A DNA stretch of 64,000 bases from Cylindrotheca closterium (GCA_933822405.4 CAKOGP040002091.1:62001-126000); one strand, 5' to 3'. Counted from the stretch's first letter, positions 1 to 11,134 are shown. Notes: generated from the sequence alone by a model not told the origin. A program made the numbers and translations.

Positions 1-123
1 TTTGATCTCTATGTTTGTTTATTGGTTACTGTAGTCAATCTAGTGGCTAGCTCTATAGCAGAAACATCATCATTGTGAATGAATGATAGATGGATGGATG
101 CATGCATGCATGCTTTGAACGTG

Positions 124-813
124 TTATTGGTCATATTTGTCCTCAAGGGCCAACATATGTTGATGGATCTCGAGGAATCCCTTCCACTCTTCCCAGTTGG
201 GTTGTCTGGTGTAGTCAAAAGGTGTAAACCCCCGCTTGTCTGGAAACAAGACTAGTTGTGGTGCCTCTTTAATGATAAGCTTGACAATGTCAAAGTTCAC
301 TTGACTAGCCCAGCAGGCATCGTGAAGTGGCGTCCGTTGTTGGTCGTCCACAATGGTAACATCAACCTTGGCCACTTGGACCAAATATTGAACAATTTCC
401 AAATGCCCTCGCAGGCATGCAAGGTGCAAGACGTGTTGTCCAAATCGGTTGCAACAGTCTAGGTTGGTCCCAGCTTGATGGAGTTTTTTCACAGTCTCCA
501 AATCCCCTTCGCGGCACGCCATACTGAGTTCCATGGTATACCCATCGATCATGTCTGGAGTATGAGTCCGTTGCTGGGATTTGCAGCACTCGACCACTTC
601 CTTGGAGGAAAAACCGTTGGCTTGGTAAATGGCTTGCGCGTAGCTAGTAGGTGTATCGTAATCTTCACTGGCAACAGGGTTGCGGCTAGTAATGATGGAT
701 CTACTGCTGCCAGAAACAGTTTTGACTTTCTTGGTGAGAGGTCCATGTTGTTGTTCCTGTTCTACAGAGGCTTCATCGCTGGAGCAGCAATCAAGGCTTC
801 GTTTCATGTTCAT
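124..813 (-). CDS. Ankyrin-repeat protein
   Basis: Single-exon gene of 229 residues with an ATG start. The N-terminal 80 residues are polar and low in complexity, with a KKVK basic patch that could act as a nuclear signal. Residues about 90-200 hold three to four ankyrin repeats, seen as the helix motifs GDLETVKKLHQAG, G-x-x-x-LHLAC-x-x-GHLEIVQYL and TPLHDACW. The last 25 residues (PNWEEWKGFLEIH) form a capping helix. Ankyrin repeats bind protein partners; nothing here points to a particular one. Small ankyrin proteins with this ending are, from general knowledge, a large multigene family in diatoms. The family call is safe, the cellular role is unknown. Confidence 0.85.
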   Translation of the reverse strand: MNMKRSLDCCSSDEASVEQEQQHGPLTKKVKTVSGSSRSIITSRNPVASEDYDTPTSYAQAIYQANGFSSKEVVECCKSQQRTHTPDMIDGYTMELSMACREGDLETVKKLHQAGTNLDCCNRFGQHVLHLACLRGHLEIVQYLVQVAKVDVTIVDDQQRTPLHDACWASQVNFDIVKLIIKEAPQLVLFPDKRGFTPFDYTRQPNWEEWKGFLEIHQHMLALEDKYDQ

Positions 814-2350
814 TGTTTGGTGTGTTTGTAACTTCTTTGTGTCTCTGAACTGTGAGTTTGTGTTTATGTCTATGTGACTACAACTGATGTTGGAGAAGGT
901 TTGAATGTTTCAGAAGTGACTTAGCTCCTCTGTGCTGGTTTGGAGGACTTAGCCGATATGGCTTTTCGTGGTTGAGTCGGCTTTTTGCTTCCATCTGTCA
1001 ATTTCTTCAAGCGAAAAAAGGTACCTTTGTGTCGCACTATATAAGGGACATAAACAGCTAACACAAGTTTCATTAAACGAAAAATCCAACGGCTTCCGCA
1101 GAACACACGCTATCATGACATGGGATCACGACATTTGTACTTGCGCTCGTGTTGACTCAATCTCACCGAAAGTGGAGTCGGAGCTCTTCCTGACGCCTCC
1201 AAAATTACTTATTGCATTGGATAGAAACCAATATGTCCTACCAACATCTACGGGATCATTCCCTAAATTTCCTCAGAACCACCTCATGGAACACCCAAGT
1301 CAGCATAGAAGAATCGTTATTTCCCGATGCTGAGTCAATTTTGCTGACTCAATCTCCTTAGGGTTTTTCCAAACAATTATACGGCTTTTTGTCGTTTTTC
1401 CTTCCGATCAAGCGCAAAACGAACCTTTGCCCAAAATCTCCGATAATTGTGCGGGAAAGAAGCGTGTCTTTGGTGCACAAAGCCTCCTTGTGTCTTGCAT
1501 CCGTTCGAGAATCTGCGGACGGCCATTCATGCATGCCAATCAATGGATGATGGAGTGGAATATTCAATATGCGATGAGATGAGATTATGAGCCTGAAGAA
1601 CGACCACTCCGAGCAGTTGGAATCGGTAACGCTTCAGTATGTTGTATAATAACTCTTTACAGTGATAGACTGCAGAATACAAATGACTCAGGATAAGGAT
1701 AAAGCAAATTAGGTTTGCAAATAATCATCTTACTGGTGATTATGAATAGTATCCTTGGTGGGCACACTCTTTTTAGACACGAGTCTACTTTAGTACCCAG
1801 GAGTGAATCTTGTGATGGACTCCCCAGACATTCAAAATGGAACCGTTCCAAAGTCTACCAGTAAATTGATTCATTTATTAGATTGACAGAAGAGCAATAG
1901 ACTGGCAGAACGTGGAAGAGCGCAAGTGGAATGTAGTCTAGAATTCACGCCCACATGGGGTAGTAGCTTGTTGGTACACAGCATACGTTGTATCGTCAGC
2001 AGGAATATTGATCATTAGCGTCAGTATCTCAAGTTGGCCAAATGGTCGCTGTTGAATTGCATACGTTACAGGCCACAAAAGACACCAAAGTATGGCATTT
2101 TTCATTGCCATGTCAGTTTCACTTGTCAGCGCTGAGGAAAAAGCTGGCAGCGGCCGCCACCATGTCCAACTTCCTTTCTGCTTGATGCTCTACTGGACGA
2201 TGATACCCAAATTTCTGTACTCCGCCGCATCGCCAAAAATCTCCTCTGGTTGGAGTCTCCTTGAGATTGTTATGATCAAGAATGCTAAATCATACATTTG
2301 GCTGGAATGGCTTCGTTCTTCTTCCTTTGGCCAATGCAATACAGCTGCTC
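814..2350. other. Intergenic region without a recognisable gene
   Basis: About 1.5 kb between the ankyrin gene start and the end of the SET gene. Short open frames exist on both strands (for example 968-1333 on plus), but their translations are Ser/His-rich with no domain or signal peptide, and no splice pattern joins them. The first 150 bases should hold the ankyrin promoter; the remainder shows nothing I can name. Confidence 0.6.
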
Positions 2351-3001
2351 TCATATCTTTTCACTTTCACGACCTCTCCAATAGTTTGATCCATAGTCAA
2401 ATGTCAGCTCTTCACCACATGCAATGTCACGACTGGTAAAGAAGGCACACTGCTTGATTCGGCCATTATTGTTGTCACTGCCATTCTCATCATGGCTCAA
2501 GAAGGTCAGTAGCATCCGCACACAGTTCGCTTTGGATGCGTCTTCATGATTCAAATGCACTGGTGAAAATACAGATCGATCTTGAGCTCTTTCGTAGCCA
2601 TCCACATATGTATTTCCACCGTCCAATGTCATGAGATATTCGGTATTTTTGATAGAGTCCAAACTGTTCCGTGCTTCGCCTTGATAGAACCCCAAAAAGG
2701 TATGTTTGGGCAATACTACTCCTCCTTGCTCCTCGTCCATCCAATAGGCACCATATCCTTTTATAGTACCAGTATCTTTTATTACAATTGACGCCTCGAT
2801 CAGTGGATCGATTTGACTCGCACTTGTCAATGCTTCGGTCATTTGTTCCAATCCTGGTGGTGATGGTTGCGTTTGAATCCGCAACAAACCATCGCTACCC
2901 TCATAGGAGATCTTTCCTCCACCTGGAAGTGGGATGGTCCATGCTTGGTAACGAGAAATAAATGATGACAATAGAAGTAATATAGTGAATCGAAGACTCA
3001 T
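2351..3001 (-). CDS. Plastid-targeted SET-domain protein (putative lysine methyltransferase)
   Basis: Single-exon protein of 216 residues. Residues 1-20 form a signal peptide ending ...YQA, followed by W-T-I-P. A Trp at +1 with Pro at +4 fits the diatom ASAFAP-type bipartite plastid presequence, so import into the plastid is likely (inference). The SET signatures are present: G-Y-G-A-Y-W and FLGFYQGE at about 100-130, V-H-L-N-H-E near 168 (family consensus R-F-x-N-H-S-C), then N-C-V and the closing GEELTFDYGSNYW near 200-212, which supplies the catalytic Tyr and SAM contacts. There is no post-SET Cys cluster and the protein stops right after the fold. It is divergently paired with the plastid DUF1995 gene 238 bp away. 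The substrate is unknown; Rubisco and other plastid proteins are precedents in plants. Confidence 0.75.
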   Translation of the reverse strand: MSLRFTILLLLSSFISRYQAWTIPLPGGGKISYEGSDGLLRIQTQPSPPGLEQMTEALTSASQIDPLIEASIVIKDTGTIKGYGAYWMDEEQGGVVLPKHTFLGFYQGEARNSLDSIKNTEYLMTLDGGNTYVDGYERAQDRSVFSPVHLNHEDASKANCVRMLLTFLSHDENGSDNNNGRIKQCAFFTSRDIACGEELTFDYGSNYWRGRESEKI

Positions 3002-3239
3002 TGTGATATTACAGTATTAAATGAGCCTAGCTAGGTGGTGCATTGTAATAGTCATATTGTCACATGGATTTTTGATGATGTTGTGAAAGACTTGTTGATC
3101 CATTCGATTCATTCTTTCAGACGCTGACGTCACAGAGGTCAAATCCAAACTCAAACACTACCGGTATCACTTTGGTCGTCATCATCACCATAGCATCAGA
3201 TCACCAATATACTGTATATTCCAATCCTCCAAGCTTATC
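3002..3239. promoter_or_regulatory. Shared divergent promoter of the SET and DUF1995 genes
   Basis: 238 bp separate the two ATGs. They contain a perfect CRE palindrome (3125-3132) and a TACCGGTA palindrome (3159-3166), plus an ATACTGTATATTCC stretch nearer the plus-strand gene. Head-to-head spacing this short implies shared regulation of two plastid-directed products. Inference from layout only. Confidence 0.55.
3125..3132. promoter_or_regulatory. Perfect CRE palindrome TGACGTCA
   Basis: TGACGTCA lies 108 bp upstream of the DUF1995 ATG and about 124 bp upstream of the SET ATG. In diatoms, TGACGT cores are known to be bound by bZIP factors including aureochromes and mediate light and CO2/cAMP responses of plastid-related genes. 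The sequence match is certain, the function inferred. Confidence 0.5.
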
Positions 3240-4676
3240 ATGAGGGTTATCTCCCTGATACTGTGCTTTCAATTATGTCTATTCCAAAATGATGCTTTCC
3301 AGTCTACACTTATTTGGCGGCAACAAAGGAGCAAACTAGCATTACTAAATCATCATGGTGTCATGTTGTTGCTTTCAGCATCCACAAATCCAAATGACAA
3401 TGAAGAAGCCGGCAACCAGAATGGTGGAAAATATGCTCTCAATGCCATGAGAATGATACTCCAGCAATCATGGGATACTGAAACCATGGGAGAAATTCCA
3501 GCGGATGCCAATGTTGGTGCCAAGGAAGCCTTTGAAACGATTCAACGAGCCCATGCCGACGGAGTTTCTGTTTGCTTTGTGGATTTGCTCTTGCCAGCAT
3601 ACGACATCAAACAAGGACCCGAACTATATGATGAAGTCATGGCTGTGGAATACTGTATTGCTCTATCCGAGTTCTTGGATGGGAACACAGAAATTCTGGT
3701 GAAAGATGACAAGGTTCGCAACACTGTCTCCCGCATCTTGGAGGTCCGTGAAAAGGAGGCGGAAGAAGAACGAGAACGAGCCGCACAAGAGGCGGCCAGA
3801 GAACGGGAGCGACTGGTAGTGGAGGCAGCAAAGCGAGAAGCTGAAGTCAAGCGGAAAGCAATGATTCGGGATCAGATTCTAGCCAAAGAGGCGGACGATG
3901 AAGGGAGTGAAGACGAAGACGAAGATAATGAAAATGACGATGGTGGTGATGAACCATCCGGTGAAAGTGCCGATGCTTCTGACCTCGATGCTTTTCGACA
4001 AAGTCTCATGGCAAGCTGGGACAGTGAAGCCGATGATGTGGAACTAGAATCGAAAGAAGAAGCGCCATCAGAGCTTGGTGATAGAATCGTGGATTCTGAT
4101 TCGGCTGGTGAGCCGAGGGAAGCAATCGATGAAGAGGCCGAGACTGAAGTATCAGCTACTACCCCAGTTACCTCTACTCCATATGTCAAACGATATCGAC
4201 TTGCCACTCTCTTTGGCAACCGTGAGATTAAGAAATCAAGCGAGATGATGGAGCAGGTGGTCGAGACGATTCGCCAAAATGCCTTGCCACAAGAGGATGA
4301 GAAGAACATGGTCATCTTGTCGTCCCTCAGCATTCAAGAGACAGTTGCAGTCAGAAGTCTTGTCGACAAGTATCAATCGCAGAAGAATATTATCCTGGTG
4401 AATTGCAAGCTAGATCCATTGCCACCAGAATTGAGAAGCGCCCAAACAGTGTACAGCATTTTCCCATTGATCGCCAAGCCAAAGGGGCCTGTGGAATCAT
4501 CGGATGAGAAGCCACCAAGAGTGGTTGTGTTGCGCCGATATCCGAAACCTTGGGAAATATACGTCGATATTGGAGAAGGCTTCCAACTAGCCGATAGCAT
4601 CTCTCCTACAAGTCAAACGAAACGGGAGCTTCCATTAGAGCTCATTACAGATTCAGTAAGGAAATGGCTTCGATAG
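3240..4676 (+). CDS. Plastid DUF1995-domain protein (LPA3-like)
   Basis: Single-exon gene of 478 residues. The signal peptide (residues 1-19) ends in N-D-A-F-Q-S, an A-F plastid import motif, followed by a Ser/Arg-rich transit stretch. The DUF1995 fold is split in two: the first half at about 65-175 (YALNAMRMILQQSW, then V-C-F-V-D-L-L-L-P) and the second at about 315-470 (ATLFGNREIKKSSEMM, then the R-R-Y-P-x-P-W-E-I-Y ending typical of the family). Between them sits an unusual 140-residue insert of charged coiled coil (KEAEEERERAAQEA) and acidic low complexity. In plants, DUF1995 proteins such as LPA3 help photosystem II assembly; that role here is by family only. Confidence 0.8.
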   Translation: MRVISLILCFQLCLFQNDAFQSTLIWRQQRSKLALLNHHGVMLLLSASTNPNDNEEAGNQNGGKYALNAMRMILQQSWDTETMGEIPADANVGAKEAFETIQRAHADGVSVCFVDLLLPAYDIKQGPELYDEVMAVEYCIALSEFLDGNTEILVKDDKVRNTVSRILEVREKEAEEERERAAQEAARERERLVVEAAKREAEVKRKAMIRDQILAKEADDEGSEDEDEDNENDDGGDEPSGESADASDLDAFRQSLMASWDSEADDVELESKEEAPSELGDRIVDSDSAGEPREAIDEEAETEVSATTPVTSTPYVKRYRLATLFGNREIKKSSEMMEQVVETIRQNALPQEDEKNMVILSSLSIQETVAVRSLVDKYQSQKNIILVNCKLDPLPPELRSAQTVYSIFPLIAKPKGPVESSDEKPPRVVVLRRYPKPWEIYVDIGEGFQLADSISPTSQTKRELPLELITDSVRKWLR

Positions 4677-4831
4677 AAAAATGTGGTTGCAAATTTCATG
4701 AAAAGTATTTTAAAATTTTTCTATTGTCATAAATACATACATTTACATTGTCTTGTTTTCCGCAGTCGCTTCCAGGCGACATCCAACGAGCGAACGACTT
4801 TGTGTTTTGGTGCGATCGATCGATCAATTGA

Positions 4832-7682
4832 TTACTCCAGACATAGTGCGCAGCATGAACATTCCACCTGTGGTGTAATGCCAGCACAATTTGCCGTAAT
4901 AACAGGTTGTGGTTGCATATCGCACATAAATTCAACACTGCCCGTCAATCTATTCAAATGCAAAGTTAGTCTATCCAGGGATTTCAATTGACTCCATTCG
5001 GGTGGAATAGGCCCATCAAAAGCGTTATCATGCAGCGTCAGCACATTGAGAGAGCTAACGTTTGCCCAGCCTGCGGGGAGTCCGCCGACAAATTGATTGC
5101 TGTGAAGATCGATGATTTCCAAAGAGTCCGGCAACGCTGTTGGTTGCCCCGGAAGCGGACCACCCAACTGATTCCGAGAAAGACGTAATATTCTCAGTCT
5201 AATGTCTCTCGCAATGCTTGGAGGAATACTGCCCGACAGCAAATTTTGCCCAAAGTCAACTACCTCCAAAGAGGAAAAGGCGCCCATGTTCTCGGGCAAT
5301 GTTCCCGTCAAGCTATTCGCAGAAAGGACAATTTCAGTCAACCGATTGTCGCCATCAAAACTATCCCACGGAAACTGGCGATTGAGTAAATTGTTGGATG
5401 CAACAATCGTTGTTAGGCTCGCCAAAGATCCAATAGCGGTGGGGATGACACCGAAAAACTGATTGTCTGACAGGTACAAGGCTTCCAAATTGGTCAGTCC
5501 TCCAAGAACACCAGGAATCCGTCCTGTCAATCCGTTTTGTGTCACATCCAAAACTTGTAGCTTCGGAAATAATTCTACAAAATCCAGAGTCCCTCTCATG
5601 TTGTTGTTGGTGACGTTGAACGTCCGAAGAGTTGGCATCATCAAAGAGCCAACATCGTCGCCTACCATCAATTCATTTGGACCCAAGACAATGATGCCAG
5701 TCAATTCATTGTATCCAAGGTTGATACTTTCGATGCTGGACAATTGCCTCATTGCGATTGGCAATGAGGAAGAGAGCTGATTCTTCGATAAATCCAAGTT
5801 TCTCAAATTCGGCAACTCAGTCCATATCGAATCCGGTATGGATCCCTCCAATCCATTATACTGCAAATGAAGGGACTCCAAATTGTCCCATTTCCAATCA
5901 GGTATCGTACCAGTCAGTTCATTGTCCTGAAAGTCTAGCGCAATCAAGTCCGACAAGGCCGATAACTCCGGAGGAAGTTGTCCTCGAAGATTATTACCAA
6001 CTATCATTTCATAGTGTCATTAGTATCAAGCAGAAAGAGATTCAAAACAAACCAGCCTTTCTCTCCAATTTCATTCTTGACAGAATATCTAACGTACCTA
6101 TTGATAACTGAACGATGGCTCGGTCATCATCACAAATCACTCCTACTGTTGTGGTACTCTTTTCTTCTCCTCCATTGTCATCTGTCTCTATTTCCATATT
6201 CCAGTCGCATTCATGTCGATCCGACAAGAAGTGCAGTTCATCACTCCATCTCAACTCTCCTTCCGTCGAGTAGTACAAGACGGCCAAACTGTACCGGGCC
6301 TCCCGCCGTGCAACATCGTTCACAAGATCCAACCCATTGGCACGATCCCTCTTGACCAGCCATTCCAAGGCTGCATATTGCGGTGTGGTTTCGTCCTCCA
6401 AGGATCCCGGCGTAGACAAGTATTCGAGTTGCGACCTGGCCTCCGAATAGACGTCCCCAAAGGCCGCACCAAAGACGTACAAGAGAATGAACATGAGACC
6501 TCCAGTAGATGAAAATAATGTAAAGAGAGCCGTCATGTACAACCATGCTTTGGGTTCCTTGCGATCTTTTTTGGCCTCTTCTTCCTTCTCTTTTTCCTGC
6601 CTCAATTCTTCAAGCGCCATGACCATGGACTGACTCATATTCAGCGCAGGTGGCGGACGAATGAGACCATCTGAATCCGACGACTCTCCATCCAGGGCTT
6701 GCAATTCGGCCCGTTCTTGCAACGTTGGATTCACGTGAAAGCCTTCCGACGAGTACCGACGAGGTGTAGGAACAACGCCTGGCGAACCTTTGGGATGGTG
6801 GCGTCGGTGGACCGTGACAAAGCGAGCTCCTCCTTGCTTGGGCTTGTTTGCATTTGGAACTTTGTAGGCTCCAATACTATTGCGGCGTCGTCCACCTCGA
6901 CCATGATTGGTTTTTATACGTGACTGTCCAGTAAATGAATCGCGGGAATGACCAGTGTGTTCATCATAGGAATGATTACTCTTGGTAATTCGTTCATCAT
7001 AGGTATGGTAACTCTTGGTAATTCGTTCATCATAGGAATGGTTACTCGTTTTGTTGAGTTCCTCACTTTTGGTATCCATCATCTTGACCTTTCGCTTGCC
7101 ACGAGTTGTGTTTTGGATCGGCGACGAAATAACACCGGCATGATCGACTTTAGAAACCTCCACTGAATGCAGAGTATGTTCCTCTTTTGATTCTATGGTA
7201 TCCGCGCCTAGGGTGTCATGCGAGCGCATACTTGTTTCTAGCGGGCCTCCGCCTGAATGTATACTCACGCTTTGTTCTGAAAAATCAGAAGAGATTTCTA
7301 CAGCAGGATCCTTCATTTTCTGCTCCATTTTAGAGGCTTCAGCCATATGACGCTCCTGTCTTTGCGGTGAAACAGGCAGCGGAAGAGCATTGGTTGTGAT
7401 TTCTTGAATTTCACCAACAGTTGTATCCGTCCGCTCAAGAGACTTCATTGGAGGTGGGACCAGCTCTGAATCATCATCTGATGCTGGTGGGGCCAGTTCT
7501 GATTTCGAATTGCTCAGGTGCTCTGATTTTGAGTTGCTCAAAGGCTCTGACTTTGAGTTGTTCAGAAGCTCCTTTTTAGAAGTCACTCTAGTGATCTCAT
7601 CACCTGCCGTCTTCAGAAAATCCTCCGTGGTTGAGCTGTTCATTTTTTCTTCTATTTTCGAGTCATCCATTTGAGACATCAT
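4832..7682 (-). CDS. Membrane-anchored leucine-rich-repeat protein of diatom type
   Basis: Two exons, 6098-7682 and 4832-6000, around a 97-bp phase-1 intron (donor GTACGT, acceptor ATGATAG). Joining reads AIVQLSI-VGNNLRGQLPPELS without a break; the product is 917 residues from the first in-frame ATG. The frame stays open upstream to a TAG near 7910 but has no earlier ATG, so a further 5' exon is possible. The N-terminal 375 residues are polar and presumably cytosolic, with two small tandem repeats. One TM helix follows at about 378-408, then an extracellular cap with paired Cys (HECDW, VICDD) and about twelve plant-type LRRs (LxxLxxLxLxxNxLxGxIP). The end, C-D-M ... VECSCCALCLE, is the Cys tail usual in diatom LRR proteins. 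No kinase domain; ligand unknown. Confidence 0.85.
6955..7058 (-). repeat. 33-bp in-frame tandem repeat in the LRR gene
   Basis: The 12-mer GTTCATCATAGG recurs at 6960, 6993 and 7026, a strict 33-bp period encoding three copies of the 11-residue unit (S/T)YDERITKS(N/Y)H. It lies in the cytosolic tail. Repeat number may vary between alleles. Confidence 0.85.
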
Positions 7683-8500
7683 AGTATCATTATTATGATG
7701 ACCCTCTAGAGTAATCCTGTCGGGACTTTGACTTCGACTTTGAACTTTAAGCTTATGCAATTCTGGATGGGTGAACCTTGAGCGCTTCTCGTCCCAGCGG
7801 GTTTGTAAGATTTGCTCGTGAAGAGGTTTGTTGTTTTTATTAATCTTGCTAAAGTATCCTGAAAGATTTTCAGAATACTGTATGCCGCTAAATTGATTGA
7901 AAATACGCTAGTCCGCTCTTCGAACCGCCAAGGGATACAATCGGTAGAAGACTGACAAGACGCTAGTGGTTTGAGAGGCGAAGGTAATAGTGTGATGATG
8001 TTGGTGCAGTACCAGTAAACGGCATTATCTTCGAGCCTGCCTCATTTCGGAAGCAAAGCGGGAGGATTTTACATATCGCAGCTTTGCCCGCCGACGTCTA
8101 GCTGACGTTTCACATTTACGACCATATTTTGGGGGATTCGCGTGAAGATGACGATGGTAGTGTACGTATTCAGCACGTAAATACCTTACCTACATTTTGA
8201 ATTGGGGCTCACTTGAGACCTGACGTATGTAGTCGATCGAATCAAAGCATATTTAGAATTTGTGGAAATTTTGGGGGGACAAAATCATCAGCATTTTGGT
8301 TGGATTGATTGACACAGAGGTTTTCGCGATGAAGATCACTTTCACCTGAAGATAGTATCCACCGACAGATCTAAATTGCATCGCAACTCAGTCTTCGCCG
8401 ACGCTTTAGATTCTTCAATCCAATTGAATCAACTTTAGACTTCTCAGCATCAAGAAGGACCCCTCAGCAGCCAAACCAAACTACAGCTTTGAACTGAAAC
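7683..8500. promoter_or_regulatory. Divergent upstream region of the LRR and glycosyltransferase genes
   Basis: About 800 bp between two divergent ATGs. TGACGT half-CRE motifs occur at 8103 and 8221 on the glycosyltransferase side. No ORF of interest and no TATA box I would defend. Confidence 0.45.
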
Positions 8501-9694
8501 ATGGTACGAGGCGACAGCTTGCAAACGCTAGCAGGATACAACAATGCGAAAAAGAGCTTCCGACGAGGAGGACATGACGGAATCTTGACAGAACCAAAAA
8601 AAATCTTTGCCATGTTTGTTTTACTGGTGATCTTGGCCATCACTGAATCCATGAGATCCACTGTTGCAGTTCTGTACCACAATCATCACCCTCAGGACTT
8701 AGGTTCCGCCGCCGAAGAAGCGAAACCGATAATACGAAAGCAGCAATGTCCAGTTGGAATTTTCAACAATGATACGAAACATATGGACGTCAATCCGGAA
8801 TGCCATCCTAATTCTCAGAAACTCTTGTCCATGGAACGAGTACCTACCACCAAAAAGATTACCTTCATGTTGATTTACTACAACGATCATCACCACCTGG
8901 CCCATCAATTACAATCTTGGAAGAATTTCTCTCAAATGGCCTTAGATCAGATGCAATTCTTGATTGTGGATGACGGGAGTGCTCCTGGCCACACGGCCAA
9001 AGAATTTCTTCAGGCCAACTATGAGTATGCGGAATCCATGGACATTGTCATTTATGGCATTGAACAAGATTTGACGTGGAACATTGGGGGTGCGCGTAAC
9101 CTGGGATTCTGGATGGCCAATACGGAATGGATATTTATGAGCGATGGGGACATTCAAGTCTCTCGTGAAACCATGGACTATGTGGTCAGCCTGACCAACC
9201 AGAAGGTGGATAATTTTCCGGGCAACGAGACGGATCCTGCCACTCAATATGTAATGAATGTCTTTGTCATGTTCCAACGGTATCGTCCGAGTGGATTTAA
9301 ACCACATCCTGCTGTTATGCTATTACCAAAGGCTTCTTATTGGTATGTAGGAGGCTGCGATGAAGATTTTGTGGGGTCCTATGGGTACACGGATCCTCAC
9401 TTTCGATACAAAGTCGAAGTGGATCCTACCCTTCACTTGATCAATGCCTATCCCGACATGGACGAACAAAAAGTTCCGCCTCTTGTGGAAATGGCCGACG
9501 ACATTGGATGTCCCAAAGAGGTTCAATGCCTTCCAGCCTATTCAGGGTTCAAGCCTCCAAGAGAAATTACGAAAAATCAAAAGAAATTCTTTGCGAAACG
9601 AGACAAGGGACTATGGTCCCACAAAGTCTTTCGATACACTTGGCATTATGTGTCATGGAAGAAATCATGGTGGAGTTGGCTAGTTTCTTCTTGA
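8501..9694 (+). CDS. Type II membrane GT-A glycosyltransferase (GT2-like)
   Basis: Single-exon protein of 397 residues. A basic N-terminus precedes one TM helix at about 31-50 (IFAMFVLLVILAI), the usual Golgi signal-anchor layout. The catalytic region begins with ITFMLIYYNDHHHL near 128, then FLIVDDGS (nucleotide-binding strand), WNIGGARNLGFW, and the metal-binding acidic motif S-D-G-D-I near 214. A later Y-V-G-G-C-D-E-D-F-V-G segment resembles the G-G-x-D-E acceptor motif of GT2/GT7 enzymes. Donor and acceptor cannot be told from sequence. Its neighbourhood holds no matching pathway genes. The fold call is firm, the CAZy family less so. Confidence 0.75.
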   Translation: MVRGDSLQTLAGYNNAKKSFRRGGHDGILTEPKKIFAMFVLLVILAITESMRSTVAVLYHNHHPQDLGSAAEEAKPIIRKQQCPVGIFNNDTKHMDVNPECHPNSQKLLSMERVPTTKKITFMLIYYNDHHHLAHQLQSWKNFSQMALDQMQFLIVDDGSAPGHTAKEFLQANYEYAESMDIVIYGIEQDLTWNIGGARNLGFWMANTEWIFMSDGDIQVSRETMDYVVSLTNQKVDNFPGNETDPATQYVMNVFVMFQRYRPSGFKPHPAVMLLPKASYWYVGGCDEDFVGSYGYTDPHFRYKVEVDPTLHLINAYPDMDEQKVPPLVEMADDIGCPKEVQCLPAYSGFKPPREITKNQKKFFAKRDKGLWSHKVFRYTWHYVSWKKSWWSWLVSS

Positions 9695-9936
9695 AAAGAT
9701 ACTGTAGTAGCAATAGCAACAGCATCTATCAAATGGTATTTTGATACTGTACTTCTTCAGCTTGGGTATTGTTTAGTTCTAAATAATTCGAAAAGTGAAT
9801 GAGCCAGCAGGCGGATTGTGCCAACGGAGAATGCGCCGTTTGACGTTGTTCTTGTGTCATCGATTGTTACACCTATGCTAACACAGAGACGATATAGACT
9901 AGGTCCCAGTATAGTAAATACGACGTTTGCATCAAT

Positions 9937-11134
9937 ATGAATCGACAATTGTCTGGTGTAAAGAGCCGGAGCAGCAGTAGTAAAGGCTTCGATTTGAATG
10001 GGAGTGATGACGAGTACGATGATGTTGATTTGGGCAACGCAGGATGGGCTTCCTCTTCCAATAATGATGGTGATGTTGTCCAGCAGTGGACTCTGCGGAT
10101 TAAATCCTTTCAAGACTTGGAGTTGCAGCTTCCTTCCAATGCTATAGTATCTGACTTGAAGGAACGGACCAAGAATGCCTTGGGGGATCGTGCGAAGAAC
10201 CGGTACATGCGATTGATTTGCAAGGGACGACTGCTGTCGCCTGATGACTCGCCTATTCAAGATTTTAATGTCAATGATGGTGACGTGGTTCATGCTGTTT
10301 TGGCACAACCACAAGTGCAGGCTCAGCAGCGACGAGACAAACGAGACCATGTTGTGGATGCAAACACGACTACCAACAATACTACTACTACTAACAACAA
10401 CAGTGATGGTTCCACACTTCAGAGACGCCAACGGCGGCGTGGACGTGACACTGTGGTAGGTCCTGGTGGTAGGGTCACTCGTGCCCAACCTCCTGAAGGT
10501 GAGGACTGGGGAAATAGTAGTAGTAGTGAAGATGAGGATACGGAAATGGGACGAGAACGATTGGGCTTTGATCGATTGCGAGGGAGCGGCATGTCCCGAT
10601 CCGAGATCACTGCCATTCGAACCTACTTTTCGCGACAGGTCGATCGGCATATTGAACAGCACCCGAATAGCCACGATGAAGAACCAGATTTGAGAAGGCG
10701 GCGGTTCCTTATGGGTATGTATACATCGTTTACTCTTGTTTTGAACGTTGCTCATGTTCAGTTGTTTCTCACAATTTTTCCGTTGGCTTTTTTTCCTTCT
10801 GTCAGAGGACGATTGGATGGCTCTCCAAGGTCCAGCTTCCGAATTTCGATTGAATCTTAATCAGAGCACACTGCTTCGTTTCACCACTGGGATGTCTGGA
10901 GCCAATGGAATTGGTGGTCGGAATTTGAGGGTCCCGGCAAGGACCATGGGGACTTCCCGTGACTTTTATTGGGGGTTCATGCTGGGTTTCTTTGTTGGTT
11001 TTGGGATGCTCATTTGGGTGTGGGTGCCATCGATACCACATAAGCAAAAATTGGGTATCATGACTGGCATTACCATGGCCTTGGCGCTGGAAATTCTTCA
11101 GGACGAACACATTGATGAATTTGATTTGGAATAA
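9937..11134 (+). CDS. Ubiquitin-like membrane protein of Dsc E3 complex subunit 3 type
   Basis: Two exons, 9937-10714 and 10806-11134, with a 91-bp intron (donor GTATGT, acceptor CTGTCAG). The phase-1 join gives RRRFLM-EDDWMALQG; 368 residues in all. Residues about 48-128 form a ubiquitin-like domain: WTLRIKSFQDLELQLPSN, then LICKGRLLSPDDS and VNDGDVVHAVLA, which parallel the I44 strand and the C-terminal strand of ubiquitin, with no di-Gly end. A Thr/Asn/Arg-rich linker follows. The second part carries EDDWMALQGPASEF and TM segments (DFYWGFMLGFFVGFGMLIWVW and a weaker helix after it), as in DUF2407-type Dsc3 subunits of Golgi/ER ubiquitin ligases. Role in membrane-protein quality control is by family. 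Confidence 0.7.

Noticed and set aside
968..1333. 121-residue plus-strand open frame
   Set aside because: Opens without good context; translation has no domain, signal or coding-like composition.
3872..4333. Minus-strand Ser-rich frame inside the DUF1995 gene
   Set aside because: It is the antisense shadow of the acidic insert (GAA/GAT codons read as TTC/ATC and Ser).
9757..10755. 332-residue minus-strand frame over the ubiquitin-like gene
   Set aside because: Antisense shadow; the plus strand carries a clear ubiquitin-like fold and a consistent intron.
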